The notes under the pieces are model-generated. The model worked only from the letters and a program-made list of their open reading frames with translations. It did not search any database and had not been told where the DNA came from. From the NCBI RefSeq assembly GCF_900142755.1, contig NZ_FRCA01000012.1, positions 49,361-113,360 on the forward strand: 64,000 nucleotides of DNA. The letters run 5' to 3'. This DNA is from Halomonas cupida (GTDB lineage: Bacteria; Pseudomonadota; Gammaproteobacteria; Pseudomonadales; Halomonadaceae). Numbering within the stretch: position 1 is the first letter of the stretch; the number at the start of each line of letters is the position of its first letter. Below, piece after piece: positions 17,553 to 26,312 of this stretch. Position numbers and translations under genes: made by a program.

Positions 17553-17646
17553 AAGAGCAAGGGATCATTCAAGGGAACACTTGTTCTGACGCCGGTAACC
17601 CAAAAGGGTTCATCGAATTGGTCAGAAATATTGTTACCATTTGTAA

Positions 17647-18648
17647 TCAATCGAAATCGATCTCGCGCGGCTCCGGTCGCGCCGCCGCATCCCGGGGTAC
17701 CGGCACCCAGACAAAACGATCAGCATCCAACTGCGGTTCAAAGCTGTAGCGATAGGCCACCAGACGACCGTACTTCACCGCACTGTAATCAAGGCAGGCG
17801 ATATTCGGTGCCGGCAGTGCCGGAACGCCTTCACACCAGTAATGACCGATGAAGAGCGGACGCTCATCCGGTGCATAGTAACTCAGCTTCGCGCGCTCCC
17901 TGTCCGACAACGGCTGGCGCTCCAGACCGTTGGGGAGGTTGTCCGGCTGGAACACCACATCCCCCCATGTCGATGGACACCGAGCCCAGAAATGGGTGCG
18001 GAAACTGCGCCGAGTGAAGCCATCACCGGAGTGAATTACCACGCCTTCGGGTAGACTGATCGAACCACCGCGGGTCAACCTCTCGAGGATACGGAACTCA
18101 TCGGAACCTGGCGTCGAGGCACGATAGAGGAAATCGGTATCGATACGGCCATCGGGGTACTGCCTGCGCAGCTGTGTGATCAGCGTCTGATCCCAACAGG
18201 CATGAACCACACGAAAGTCGTCAAACTCGAGAAACAGGGGAATATCGCGGAACCACGCCAGAGTGTCATCCCATTCCTGAGGATGATCGTGGTACTGCTC
18301 GAGGGTTTCCTTGATGATGCGATTGTGACGCGGAGTGTGAGGGCGAAGCCACTCTCGCCCCAGCTCGGGTGGCGCCTTGAGGGTATAGGTCAGGGCATTG
18401 ATCTCATGGTTGCCGAGCACCACATGAGCCTGCCCGTCCTCAACCATGCGCCGCGCAATACGAACCGCCAGACGAATACGTGGCCCTCGGTCAATCAGAT
18501 CGCCCACAAAAATGGCCTTGCGTCTGGGGTGTCGATACACACCATCGCGCTGGTGATAACCCAGACGCTCCAGCAATACCGCCAGGGTCGCACCACAACC
18601 GTGAACATCACCGATCAGGTCGTAGCCTTCTACACGCGCATGCCTCAC
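17647..18648 (-). CDS. PPP-type metallophosphoesterase
   Basis: 333 residues. Dimetal phosphatase motifs in order: YDLIGDVHGCG, FVGDLIDRGPR, VLGNHEIN, then the late histidines in VIHSGDGFTRR and FIGHYWCEG. Resembles bacterial serine/threonine phosphatase or Ap4A hydrolase-like enzymes; substrate not predictable. No ATG fits the conserved N-terminus. A GTG at 18648, just after the nadK stop and preceded by GGGAGA, is the likely start, so translation is coupled to nadK. Confidence 0.85.
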   Translation of the reverse strand: MRHARVEGYDLIGDVHGCGATLAVLLERLGYHQRDGVYRHPRRKAIFVGDLIDRGPRIRLAVRIARRMVEDGQAHVVLGNHEINALTYTLKAPPELGREWLRPHTPRHNRIIKETLEQYHDHPQEWDDTLAWFRDIPLFLEFDDFRVVHACWDQTLITQLRRQYPDGRIDTDFLYRASTPGSDEFRILERLTRGGSISLPEGVVIHSGDGFTRRSFRTHFWARCPSTWGDVVFQPDNLPNGLERQPLSDRERAKLSYYAPDERPLFIGHYWCEGVPALPAPNIACLDYSAVKYGRLVAYRYSFEPQLDADRFVWVPVPRDAAARPEPREIDFD

Positions 18649-18649
18649 C

Positions 18650-19531
18650 TCAGTCTCCCAACCGGTTGCTCCAGCCCAGCTTGCTGCGCAGGACATCATA
18701 GAAATCGTGGCCTAGCGGATGCACCAGGTTGATGCACTGAGGCTTGCGTCGAATCACCAGCACATCGTCGGGCTTGGCGACCGCACGAGTCTGACCGTCG
18801 CAACTGATATGCGGGTAGGTCTGGTTGGTTTCACCGATATGAATACGAATCTCGCAGGATGCATCGATCACGATCGGGCGGCTGGACAGGGTGTGAGGGA
18901 ACATGGGCACCAGCGTCAAGGCATCCAGCCGTGGATGCATGATCGGGCCACCACCTGACATGGCGTAAGCAGTGGATCCTGTCGGTGTGGCGATGATCAA
19001 GCCATCACTGCGCTGGCTGTAGACGAACTGCCCATCAATGAACAACTCGAACTCGATCATGCGCACCGCCTTGCCGGGGTGCAGTACCACCTCATTGAGC
19101 GCGTCACCACTGCCGACCAGCATGTCGTCACGGTAGAGCTCGGCATCCAGTAGAAAGCGCTGCTCGACCTCGTACTTGCCAGCCAGCACCTCCCCCACTC
19201 TCTCTTCCAGTTCATCCGGGGAGATATCAGTCAGAAAGCCGAGACGACCACGGTTGACGCCCAATACCAGTGTGCCGCTGTGGCAGAGGGTACGAGCCGC
19301 TCCGAGTAGGCTACCGTCACCACCAACCACAATCACCAGGTCGCAGAGTTCGCCGAGCATACGACGGCTGGCCTCGGCATGACCTCGATCCAGCAGAGCC
19401 GAGGCGGTGCGATCCTCGACAATGACGTGATAACCGGCGCTGTCCAGATAGCGAATCAAGCGCCGCAGCGTGTCCACTACCTTGGCGCTTCCCAGTCGCC
19501 CGATCAGACCAATGTTCTTGAACGATTGCAT
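18650..19531 (-). CDS. nadK: NAD kinase
   Basis: 293 residues. GGDGS motif at 70-74 (VVGGDGSLLGAAR), VNRGRLGFLTD, ALNEVVLHPG and the glycine-rich SDGLIIATPTGSTAYAMSGGGPI block. Phosphorylates NAD to NADP in the cytosol. Upstream, 19532-19606 is a plain leader before repeat copy 1. Confidence 0.96.
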   Translation of the reverse strand: MQSFKNIGLIGRLGSAKVVDTLRRLIRYLDSAGYHVIVEDRTASALLDRGHAEASRRMLGELCDLVIVVGGDGSLLGAARTLCHSGTLVLGVNRGRLGFLTDISPDELEERVGEVLAGKYEVEQRFLLDAELYRDDMLVGSGDALNEVVLHPGKAVRMIEFELFIDGQFVYSQRSDGLIIATPTGSTAYAMSGGGPIMHPRLDALTLVPMFPHTLSSRPIVIDASCEIRIHIGETNQTYPHISCDGQTRAVAKPDDVLVIRRKPQCINLVHPLGHDFYDVLRSKLGWSNRLGD

Positions 19532-19606
19532 TCACACTTCCCTGGTTGGCGATCGCTCATTATGGCGAGGCCATTCTGGTGGAGCAAACCCATCACCAAC
19601 AGCTGG

Positions 19607-19779
19607 TATTAACCCGGCATGCTTTCATGTTGGGTTAATAGCGGCACAGGGACGTGCCGCCGTCGGCCATCAGGCCGACGCGAGGCCGCGCCACACCAGC
19701 AGATCCGCGCATCTGCGCCAGTGTGGTGCGGACGACAATCAAATCGATCAGGATGAGCGATTTGATTGCCATGTTAATA
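19607..19779 (+). repeat. Interspersed 173-bp structured element, copy 1
   Basis: Runs from TATTAAC to GTTAATA. Five consecutive stems: (1) TTAACCCGGCATG pairing over 13 positions including two G-T wobbles; (2) AGCGGCAC/GTGCCGCC; (3) GTCGGCC/GGCCGAC; (4) a long arm around GCCACAC/GTGTGG with inner GCAGAT/ATCTGC; (5) CAATCAAATCG/CGATTTGATTG. Lies between nadK and the EamA gene in non-coding DNA. One reading frame (ATT AAC CCG...) is open throughout. Confidence 0.93.
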
Positions 19780-19796
19780 ATAAACGGGTGGCAGTA

Positions 19797-20666
19797 TCAG
19801 CCTTGTGCCAATGGACGACGACGCTGCCACCAGGCATTCAACCACAGTGAAGCGCCAATGATGGCACCACCCAGGGCCAGACGCAGCAGATCCGCCTCGC
19901 GATTCCAGATCACCAGATTGACCAGTAGTCCGGCCGGAATCAGCACGTTGTTCATGATGGCCAGAGCCCCGGCATCAACACGTACCGCCCCGAGATTCCA
20001 CAGGAAATATCCCAGCCCCGAGGCAACCAACCCCAACCACAGCAGAACAGCCCACTGTAGCCCTGTGGTCGGCAACGCTGAGCTGTTGCCCAGCAGGATA
20101 AACGCAGGTACCGCAACGACCACAGCGCCGAGATAGAACCAGGCGAACACACTGTGGCGCGGCAGGTCATCCGGTAGGCTGGCAGAAAAACGTCGATATC
20201 CGACCTGCCCCAGGGCAAAACACAGATTGGCCCCCTGCACCACCAGGAACCCCAACCAGAAGTCGTCGTTCAACCCCTGGTAACGAATGACCGCCGCACC
20301 GAACACCGCCAGAGCCGCCGTCACCAGATGAAAGGGGGTGAAACGTGCAAACAGCAAGTCATCGAGAATGGCGATATACAGTGGAGTGAAGATGGTAAAC
20401 AGCAACACTTCCGGCACCGAAAGCAACAGGAAGGACTGGTAGAAGAAGATATACATGACGCCGAGCTGCACCGCACCCAGCGCCATCAAGGCCAGCTTGT
20501 GGCGCAGATCGAGGTGGCCGGGACGCAGCAACGGCAGGAAGACCAGCGCCGCCAGGCAGACTCGCATCAGTACGGCGAAGTAACTGTCGACCTGCCCGGC
20601 CAGATAGACGCCGATCAGCGAGAACGAGAAGGCCCATAGGGCGGTGACCAGAACGAGATAACCCAC
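19797..20666 (-). CDS. EamA-family (DMT) transporter
   Basis: 289 residues with ten predicted membrane helices in two EamA halves (LWAFSFSLIG..., then PRHSVFAWFYLGAVVV...). Acidic/aromatic loop motifs such as LDDLLFARFTPFHL are family-typical. Probably exports or imports a small metabolite; subfamily resembles carboxylate/amino-acid/amine transporters. No suitable ATG: a TTG at 20672 abuts AGGAG too closely, so GTG at 20666 (6-nt spacing) is chosen. Confidence 0.85.
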   Translation of the reverse strand: MGYLVLVTALWAFSFSLIGVYLAGQVDSYFAVLMRVCLAALVFLPLLRPGHLDLRHKLALMALGAVQLGVMYIFFYQSFLLLSVPEVLLFTIFTPLYIAILDDLLFARFTPFHLVTAALAVFGAAVIRYQGLNDDFWLGFLVVQGANLCFALGQVGYRRFSASLPDDLPRHSVFAWFYLGAVVVAVPAFILLGNSSALPTTGLQWAVLLWLGLVASGLGYFLWNLGAVRVDAGALAIMNNVLIPAGLLVNLVIWNREADLLRLALGGAIIGASLWLNAWWQRRRPLAQG

Positions 20667-20751
20667 TGTCAACTCCTGAACAATTCGAAAGTTGACGCAA
20701 GGTAACCGCTAATCCCGATCTCGTCCAGCCAACCAGACCGGGCCGACGCCC

Positions 20752-21330
20752 TCACCGGTCGCAGCGCCGCAACCACCAGGCCGCATAGATGACGCCCGGC
20801 AACCACCCCAACAGCATCAGCAGCAGCGCCAGCGACGTTCGCCTGGCACCTCCATCAGTGACCGCCACGGCCAACGGTGGCATCAATACCGTCAGTGCCA
20901 TCAAGGCCAGGCGCACAGCAGGCGAGGCCATCAAGGCCCCACCTGCGGCAGTGCTTTCATCGTCTCTGGCACCTTCTCTAACATCTTCTCTGGATGGCAT
21001 TGAAGAGGTCGCTGTCGTCCTGGCCGTCGCTGCCCGAGAAGGCACCTGCTGCGGTTCGGGTGTGAAGTGCTCCACCGCCCCATCATCAGAGGTCTCTGTC
21101 GCCTGGCGATGCGCTTCACGATCCACTTTCTGCTCGACCTGGTCAGCCCCTTCGGCAAGCAGATCGTGATACCGCTCCCAGTCTTCCCAGTCATGAGGAG
21201 TTCCTGCGCGCGGGCGATGATCCTGGGCACCCCGCGCCCGATCCCACGCCTTTTCCTCGAGCGTGGTCGGCTTCTCCTTATCCCGCTGCCCATCCAGTCC
21301 CTTGCGGGCCAGATATTCTCGCGCATCCAT
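20752..21330 (-). CDS. Pmp3/YqaE-like small membrane domain with long hydrophilic N-terminus
   Basis: 192 residues. The first ~135 are charged and disordered-looking (REYLARKGLDGQRDKEK..., many E/D/R/Q). The last ~55 hold two membrane helices with the Pmp3-like signature (VRLALMALTVLMPPLAVAV ... LLLMLLGWLPGVIYAAWWL). Classical Pmp3 proteins are only 50-60 residues and relate to membrane potential and salt tolerance, so the extension is unusual. ATG at 21330 after GGAGGACAG; the frame continues open upstream but without a better start. Confidence 0.75.
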   Translation of the reverse strand: MDAREYLARKGLDGQRDKEKPTTLEEKAWDRARGAQDHRPRAGTPHDWEDWERYHDLLAEGADQVEQKVDREAHRQATETSDDGAVEHFTPEPQQVPSRAATARTTATSSMPSREDVREGARDDESTAAGGALMASPAVRLALMALTVLMPPLAVAVTDGGARRTSLALLLMLLGWLPGVIYAAWWLRRCDR

Positions 21331-21440
21331 CTCTACTGTCCTCCAGGCGCTACCGCCATCGATACCCTCAGCCTGACAATCGGGTGGAACAGGCCGGCAA
21401 CCGACAGCGGCGCTGCCGCTCAACGCAACCAACCCGACGT

Positions 21441-21613
21441 TATTAACCCGGCATGCTTTCATGTTGGGTTAATGGCGGCACAGGGACGTGCCGCCATCGG
21501 CCATCAGGCCGATGCGAGACCGCACCACACCAGCAGATCCGCGCATCTGCGCCAGTGTGGTGCGGACGACAATCAAATCGATCAGGGTGAGCGAATTGAT
21601 TGCCATGTTAATA
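21441..21613 (+). repeat. Interspersed 173-bp structured element, copy 2
   Basis: Same boundaries (TATTAAC...GTTAATA) and five stems. Stem 3 here is ATCGGCC/GGCCGAT, a two-sided change from GTCGGCC/GGCCGAC in copy 1, so pairing is kept. It lies upstream of the Pmp3-like gene. The following stretch 21614-21916 (303 bp) shows no gene or clear signal. Confidence 0.93.
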
Positions 21614-21916
21614 AAGCCTGCCGGGTCAATACATATGACTGTCTCTAGTATGGAGCATGGTAACACTAGACAGAGCCTGGGTGAGCTGATCCGCTTGCGC
21701 TGCCGGGTGGCAAGCCAATTCCCTCGCCGGTAAGCGCTGCGGTCAAGCCAATACGCACGAATTCAGATGTTTGGGCTACGCTGTCAACAGGCACGTCATT
21801 GCCACCACCCCCAATGGCTGCCGTATTGAAGGTCGGCCAGCATCGGATTTCCGCGTTTACCCGGTCAGTCCGCACCGACCGCCGACTACAAGGCGCCGAC
21901 TACAAGGAGAGAGGCC

Positions 21917-22339
21917 ATGCCCAAACAGGCTCCCCCATCCATCGTACGCGACATCATGTCCCACGACTGTTATCGCGTCACCGGCTCCACATCCGTCTCC
22001 ACCCTCGCCGAGGGCCTGTCACAGCACCGTCTTCCCGGCGCCCCTGTGGTCGACCAAAGTGATCATCTGATCGGCTTCATTTCGGAGCAGGATGTACTCG
22101 GCAAGGTGATCGAGAGCCTGTATCTCGACCACGAGGCGCCGCTGGTCAGCGACCTGATGCGTAACGAAGTGCTCTCGGTATCACCGACCAAGAGCATTGT
22201 CGACCTGGCTCAGGAAATGCTCGGCGCCAAGCCGAAGGTCTACCCGGTTGCCGAACAGGGACGACTGGTGGGTATCGTCACCCGCCGCGATGTCCTCAAC
22301 GCCATACTCATGATGCGCCGCCACCAACGCAGCGCCTGA
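21917..22339 (+). CDS. Two-CBS-domain protein
   Basis: 140 residues made of two CBS domains: IVRDIMSHDCYRV...HLIGFISEQDVLGKV (about 8-62) and VSDLMRNEVLSVSP...RLVGIVTRRDVLNAI (about 75-132). Such stand-alone pairs sense adenine nucleotides or SAM. RBS AAGGAGAGAGG before the ATG. No informative partner gene adjacent. Confidence 0.88.
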   Translation: MPKQAPPSIVRDIMSHDCYRVTGSTSVSTLAEGLSQHRLPGAPVVDQSDHLIGFISEQDVLGKVIESLYLDHEAPLVSDLMRNEVLSVSPTKSIVDLAQEMLGAKPKVYPVAEQGRLVGIVTRRDVLNAILMMRRHQRSA

Positions 22340-22376
22340 GCCGCCTGGCCATACACCTTTAGCGGTTATACATCTA

Positions 22377-22415
22377 CACCCTCGGCCCTGGTGTCCTGCA
22401 CCAGGGCCGAGGGTG
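22377..22415 (+). terminator. Strong hairpin downstream of the CBS gene
   Basis: ACACCCTCGGCCCTGGTG-type arm pairs with CACCAGGGCCGAGGGTG (16-17 bp) about 40 bp after the stop. T-run is poor, so termination may be partial or the stem may protect the 3' end. Confidence 0.65.
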
Positions 22416-22483
22416 CTGTTGAGAAAGAACGTTGTTGAGGACGACAATAGGTTCTCGTCGTTCAAGGCAGCGATGCGCGCACC

Positions 22484-22790
22484 AAAAAAAACGCTCCAGG
22501 GTTGTCCATGGAGCGTAATGATCGATTTAGCAAACCAGAGCAACACTGCTTGCGACTGCCATCGCGTGTGTTGCCTGTACCTACTGAGACCGCGTTGAGC
22601 AGAAAAGTTCGCCAAAAGGACAATTTTTTTGCGTCTCGCCTGGTTTCAGGCTGGATACTCCCTCCAAACGACGCCTGACAGAGCCTGCTGCTGCCCTTCT
22701 GATAACAGAAGCATTGACCCAATACGCCATACCAGCAAGCCATGGATGCAGCAAAGGCCAGTAAAGTGAGGCTTGACTTGCGCTTATGCA
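22484..22790 (-). ncRNA. Candidate small RNA or leaderless small transcript ending at an intrinsic terminator
   Basis: The minus strand carries a textbook terminator at 22484-22516 (ACGCTCCA/TGGAGCGT stem followed by eight T), yet no recognisable minus-strand gene lies upstream. The preceding sequence includes a GCCTG-aaac-CAGGC hairpin. An ORF of 109 codons starting at 22791 (signal-peptide-like MHKRKSSLTLLAFAASMA) runs through and beyond the terminator, which argues against it being the product. Most economical reading: a 200-300 nt RNA transcribed away from the XRE gene. Confidence 0.4.
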
Positions 22791-22802
22791 TCGACCACTG
22801 TT

Positions 22803-22828
22803 CCTTTTATGGAACGTTCGTTATAAGG
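22803..22828. promoter_or_regulatory. Palindromic operator candidate upstream of the XRE-azlCD operon
   Basis: An imperfect palindrome centred on GAACGTTC with outer CCTTnTA/TAnAAGG arms. GGAACGTTCGT is followed 16 bp later by GGAACGCTCGT, a direct repeat. Lies 45-70 bp before the regulator ATG; a likely autoregulatory site for the XRE protein. Confidence 0.5.
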
Positions 22829-22872
22829 AACGCTCGTAACAGGAATCACAAGTCGAGGAACAGCCAGGTCCC

Positions 22873-23406
22873 GTGGATAGAATCTCACTCAATACACTTG
22901 GGCAGCACCTACAGCACCTACGCACTGCACGGGGCTGGTCGCTGTCGTACCTTGCCAGCGAAGCCGGAATAGCCAAATCCAACCTGTCACGACTGGAGCA
23001 GGGCAACGGTAATCCCACTCTAGACACCCTGTGGCGCCTGGCAGTTCAACTGGAAGTGCCCTTTGGCACCCTGGTGGCCCCGGTTACCGCACCGCTCGAT
23101 GAAGAAGGTGTTCAGGTGCAGCTACTGGATCAGGGCAGGGACACCCCTCCGGTCGACGCCTACTGGATGCGTTGCGCCCCCTGGACAGAGCGTAGAGCCG
23201 AGGCTCACACCCCCGGAGCCAGGGAAAACATCACTGTCATCAGTGGCCATCTGGTGGTAGGTCCGGTCGATAACATGCAGATCGTCAGCACAGGCCAGAG
23301 CACCTCCTTCGCCGCAGACCAGGCGCACTGCTATCGCACGGAGGAAAGCTGGGCGACCTTGTTGATGACCATCGTCTATTCAGGTGGCGAGGAGCCCCAC
23401 CCATGA
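22873..23406 (+). CDS. XRE-family regulator with C-terminal cupin domain
   Basis: 177 residues. N-terminal helix-turn-helix (LGQHLQHLRTARGWSLSYLASEAGIAK followed by SNLSRLEQGNGNPTLDTLWRLA, residues about 8-62), then a cupin sensor half. Overlaps azlC by 4 bp (ATGA), so it very likely controls amino-acid export by AzlCD in response to a small ligand. Confidence 0.87.
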   Translation: MDRISLNTLGQHLQHLRTARGWSLSYLASEAGIAKSNLSRLEQGNGNPTLDTLWRLAVQLEVPFGTLVAPVTAPLDEEGVQVQLLDQGRDTPPVDAYWMRCAPWTERRAEAHTPGARENITVISGHLVVGPVDNMQIVSTGQSTSFAADQAHCYRTEESWATLLMTIVYSGGEEPHP

Positions 23407-24122
23407 CCCTATCAACGACCTCTCCCCACAACAGAGGATGGCTGCTGGGGCTGCGCGATGCCATACCGCTGCTGAGTGGCTACATCCCGGTGGCCATTTC
23501 CTTCGGGCTGATTGCCATCCAGTCCGGCTTCACGCCGCTGCAGGCCGTACTTATCTCGTTGCTGGTGTATGCCGGGGCTTCCCAGTTCATGTTTGTTGGC
23601 CTTGCCGCCACAGGTGCGCCCCTGTGGCTGGTAGTATCCATGAGCCTACTGATCAACCTGCGCCATCTGGTCTACGCGCCAGGTCTTGCCCCCTCGCTGA
23701 ACAACAGCCGCTGGTGGCCGTGGATGATGCATGGCCTGACCGACCAGATCTTTGCCCTCGCCCTCAACCGTCTGCCACAACTCGAACCAGGCCAACGACT
23801 GAGCTGGTACAGCAGTGCAGCCATGCTCGCCTGGGGAAGCTGGGTCGTGGGCACCGCCGTGGGCGCTCTCACCGGTGACTGGTTGATGAGCCGCTGGCCA
23901 CTGGTCGGGCAAGTCACCCCCTTTGCCCTACCGGCACTGTTTCTGGTGTTGTTGGCACCCTATGCGACCAACCCACGCTGGGCAATATCGCTGTCCCTTG
24001 CCATTCTCACTGCCCTGATGATGGCACTCTACGGTCTGAGCAATATCGGCATCCCCCTGGCTGCCATCTGCGGAGCACTGTGTTTTCAACTGATCAAACC
24101 GCGGAGACCGCAGCATGTCTGA
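23403..24122 (+). CDS. azlC: Branched-chain amino acid exporter large subunit AzlC (YgaZ-like)
   Basis: 239 residues, about six to eight membrane helices. The family signature is ISFGLIAIQSGFTPLQAVLISLLVYAGASQFM (shown in part: LVYAGASQFM) and SLLINLRHLVYAPGLAP. Works with AzlD, whose gene overlaps by 8 bp. Confidence 0.93.
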   Translation: MTLSTTSPHNRGWLLGLRDAIPLLSGYIPVAISFGLIAIQSGFTPLQAVLISLLVYAGASQFMFVGLAATGAPLWLVVSMSLLINLRHLVYAPGLAPSLNNSRWWPWMMHGLTDQIFALALNRLPQLEPGQRLSWYSSAAMLAWGSWVVGTAVGALTGDWLMSRWPLVGQVTPFALPALFLVLLAPYATNPRWAISLSLAILTALMMALYGLSNIGIPLAAICGALCFQLIKPRRPQHV

Positions 24123-24462
24123 TCACGTCTGGCTTGCCGTGGCACTTACTGCCCTCGGCACCTTTCTGATTCGCCTACTCCCACTACTGTGGATGCAACG
24201 GCGTCTGGCCAGGCGCCAGGGCGAGAATGGCGTTGAGGCGCTCCCCCCGTGGCTCAGTATCCTGGGGCCAATGATGATCGCCGCCATGCTGGGTGTATCC
24301 CTGATACCGGCATCACCCTCCGCCACCACCTGGCTGGCGACCCTCGTTGGCGTCATCGTCACTCTGCTGGTCTGGCGCCAGCTGCGTTCACTGGGCTGGC
24401 CGGTACTCGGCGGTGTAGCAAGCTATACCGCCGTCATACTGTTGGCCAGGCTCTTCGTCTGA
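24115..24462 (+). CDS. azlD: Branched-chain amino acid exporter small subunit AzlD
   Basis: 115 residues with four membrane helices. Features include ALGTFLIRLLPLLWM, LPPWLSILGPMMIAAMLG and LVTLLVWRQLRS-like end. Partner of AzlC in a two-component exporter; last gene of the XRE-azlC-azlD operon. Confidence 0.92.
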   Translation: MSDHVWLAVALTALGTFLIRLLPLLWMQRRLARRQGENGVEALPPWLSILGPMMIAAMLGVSLIPASPSATTWLATLVGVIVTLLVWRQLRSLGWPVLGGVASYTAVILLARLFV

Positions 24463-24476
24463 GCAAAGCCAGCCAC

Positions 24477-24541
24477 GATCACCAACGATAATCACCAACA
24501 ACGCTCACCAACAACGCTCACCAGCGACGCTCACCAACAAC
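24477..24541. repeat. Five 13-bp tandem units after azlD
   Basis: Units of the form gctcaccaacaac repeat five times with exact 13-bp period (24477-24541) in the 3' flank of azlD. A hairpin (CGGAGAC/GTCTCCG) follows at about 24543-24567 and could end the operon. Confidence 0.85.
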
Positions 24542-24585
24542 AGCGGAGACTGATCGGTAGGTCTCCGCGCTACAACGACAGGCCA

Positions 24586-24747
24586 TCATGAAGCATTCAG
24601 CCGGTCCACGTGTTCGTGGGCCTCATCCGGGTTGCGATAACGCTCCACGATGCTGTGCTCATCAATGTTGCGATCGATCGCATCACGTGTATTCACGACC
24701 CAGTACTCGGTTCCCCTGGGACCGTCTGCAGTGACCACTATGTACAT
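24586..24747 (-). CDS. Small conserved-looking protein, unknown function
   Basis: 53 residues, starting MYIVVTADGPRGTEYWVV and ending with a charged helix (NPDEAHEHVDRLNAS). The ATG at 24747 follows AAGGGGGAT by 8 nt. A longer frame reaches 24861 but its extra part is not RBS-supported. Reads like a small one-domain cytosolic protein of mixed strand/helix. I do not recognise a family. The stretch 24748-25108 upstream holds nothing I can name. Confidence 0.55.
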   Translation of the reverse strand: MYIVVTADGPRGTEYWVVNTRDAIDRNIDEHSIVERYRNPDEAHEHVDRLNAS

Positions 24748-25108
24748 TTCGGATCCCCCTTCGCGGTATTTGGTGAAACCAGCAGCAGATACGGTTGCTG
24801 AAAACGCCTTGTGCGGGCTGCTGGAGACAGCCATGCCCCCAACGAGTATGAACGCCACCATGGCAGGACACGATCATGGCTGGTACAACAGACACGGGGA
24901 CGGCTGTTGTTTTCAATATCAGCCAGATCCACCGCCACTCAACTGGAAGGTAGACCATTGCAGGCACGCACAACCCTGCCAGGAAAGGCGAAGACTCGCC
25001 AATGCACAGTTGGTACAGCGGATCAGTCAGCTGGCACTGGCAAGTGCTAGTCTAGAGAGAGGAACCGTCAGGAAGACGAGATCAGACATCAGGCCGGGAG
25101 GTGGAACA

Positions 25109-25375
25109 GTGAACAGTACTGCGCTGAAGCGAATGGATGAGCCCAGCAACGACGCCAGATTCCTGGCCGTCGGCGACCTCGCTCACGCAGGTAACGATAG
25201 TGGGCAATTGCTCACCCTGTTGATACTGAAAGTCCTTGATGACAGCCGTTACCACGCAAGAATCGTCTGTGTAACGAGTGAGAAGAATCAGCGCGTCGAC
25301 TTCATCGGTGATGAAATCGAGGTCAGTTGGGACTGCCTGTACGCCATTCGCAGGAAGTCCAGCTCCACGACCTGA
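25109..25375 (+). CDS. Hypothetical protein, GTG start
   Basis: 88 residues from a GTG preceded by GGGAGGTGG. Composition is protein-like (FLAVGDLAHAGNDSGQLLTL, ARIVCVTSEKNQRVDFIGDE) but unrecognised. The opposite strand is also open over this stretch, so confidence is limited. Nothing is seen in 25376-25503. Confidence 0.4.
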   Translation: MNSTALKRMDEPSNDARFLAVGDLAHAGNDSGQLLTLLILKVLDDSRYHARIVCVTSEKNQRVDFIGDEIEVSWDCLYAIRRKSSSTT

Positions 25376-25503
25376 CACCCTGAGCCTCCCGCTGCTGGCT
25401 GATTCCCCGCTCCTCCGAGGTCGGTGCAGATGTTTCGCCTGTAGCCTGCGTACAGACTGAAAACGTGCGCCTTGAGACTCCAGAAGAACGGCAGCTCGGT
25501 GAC

Positions 25504-25965
25504 TCATGAGCGAGTCAACATCTCGATATGTGCTATGCCATCCTCAGCGTAAGGTTCCGATACCGTTTCGAACCCGAATTCCGCATAGAAGGTCTCGAGA
25601 TACTGCTGAGCTGAAATCCTGATAGGGAGCCCGGGCGCTTCCGAGGCCAGAAATGCCAGAGCTTTTTCCATGAGCAACCGCCCTACTCCCCTGCCCCTTG
25701 CCGCCCCGGTAGTCATGACCCTTCCGATGGAGGGCTCGGAATACTTGTGGCCAGGATACACAATACGAAGATATCCCTGAATATCGGTGCAGCCGCCACT
25801 GCCTTCATGTTGGAGCAAGAGGTGCCAGGCAACCCTGTCCAGACCATCAACATCCTGGTAAACGCAGTTCTGCTCGACAGTAAAGACTTCCTGCCGCACC
25901 CTTAATATCTCATACAACTCATCAAGCGAAAGCTCTTCAAACCTTTTCCATTGCCACTGGTACAT
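25504..25965 (-). CDS. elaA: ElaA-family GNAT acetyltransferase
   Basis: 153 residues. ElaA hallmarks: LYEILRVRQEVFTVEQNCVY, DVDGLDRVAWHLL, and the acetyl-CoA pyrophosphate loop RVMTTGAARGRGVGRLLME (R/QxxGxG/A). ISAQQYLETFYAEFGF is the C-terminal signature. Substrate not predictable. Confidence 0.92.
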   Translation of the reverse strand: MYQWQWKRFEELSLDELYEILRVRQEVFTVEQNCVYQDVDGLDRVAWHLLLQHEGSGGCTDIQGYLRIVYPGHKYSEPSIGRVMTTGAARGRGVGRLLMEKALAFLASEAPGLPIRISAQQYLETFYAEFGFETVSEPYAEDGIAHIEMLTRS

Positions 25966-26155
25966 GTTCGTGCCCTGTATTGTTGTCTCGTCCCGGCCGC
26001 ACCTGCTTTCTTGATGAAAGCCTTATGCATACACGTTTCATCGACCGCGGAGGCCGTCCGTTCTATATGTGTGCTGGTACCAGGGAAAACAACGTCGAGA
26101 TCGAAGAACACTTCCTGAGGCAAGTAAACCTGGAAGACCTTGAACATAAAGGAGG

Positions 26156-26176
26156 TGGAGCGCGAAGGGAATCGAA
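26156..26176 (+). other. Degenerate copy of the tRNA-Gly 3' end (possible att site)
   Basis: This 21-bp stretch matches the 3' end of the tRNA-Gly gene at 28506-28528 over TGGAGC and a 15-bp block GCGAAGGGAATCGAA, differing only by a 2-bp gap. Same orientation as the tRNA end, as expected for attL/attR flanking an integrated element (26177-28505). Apart from this and the remnant at 26313-26375, 25966-26376 shows no confident gene. Confidence 0.5.
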
Positions 26177-26312
26177 GCGTTGCTCCATACGAAGCCTACC
26201 GGCCTGATTCCCATTTCACCATACACCCGGCCATACGCGATGTTCTCAACCAGGCTGTTTCTTGCGTGGTCGGCAACGCTGGTCGTAACCGACCGACAGG
26301 AGGGAATGCGCC

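Noticed and set aside
21469..21610. Small ORF (MAINSLTLIDL...) on the reverse strand of the 173-bp element
   Set aside because: Open only in copies 1 and 2; stops right after the start in copies 3, 4 and 5, so not a conserved product.
22462..22791. 109-codon ORF with a signal-peptide-like start
   Set aside because: It reads through a strong intrinsic terminator and has no recognisable family; a non-coding RNA fits better.
24477..24541. CRISPR-like spacing of repeats
   Set aside because: Units are only 13 bp with no unique spacers and no cas genes; a simple tandem repeat.
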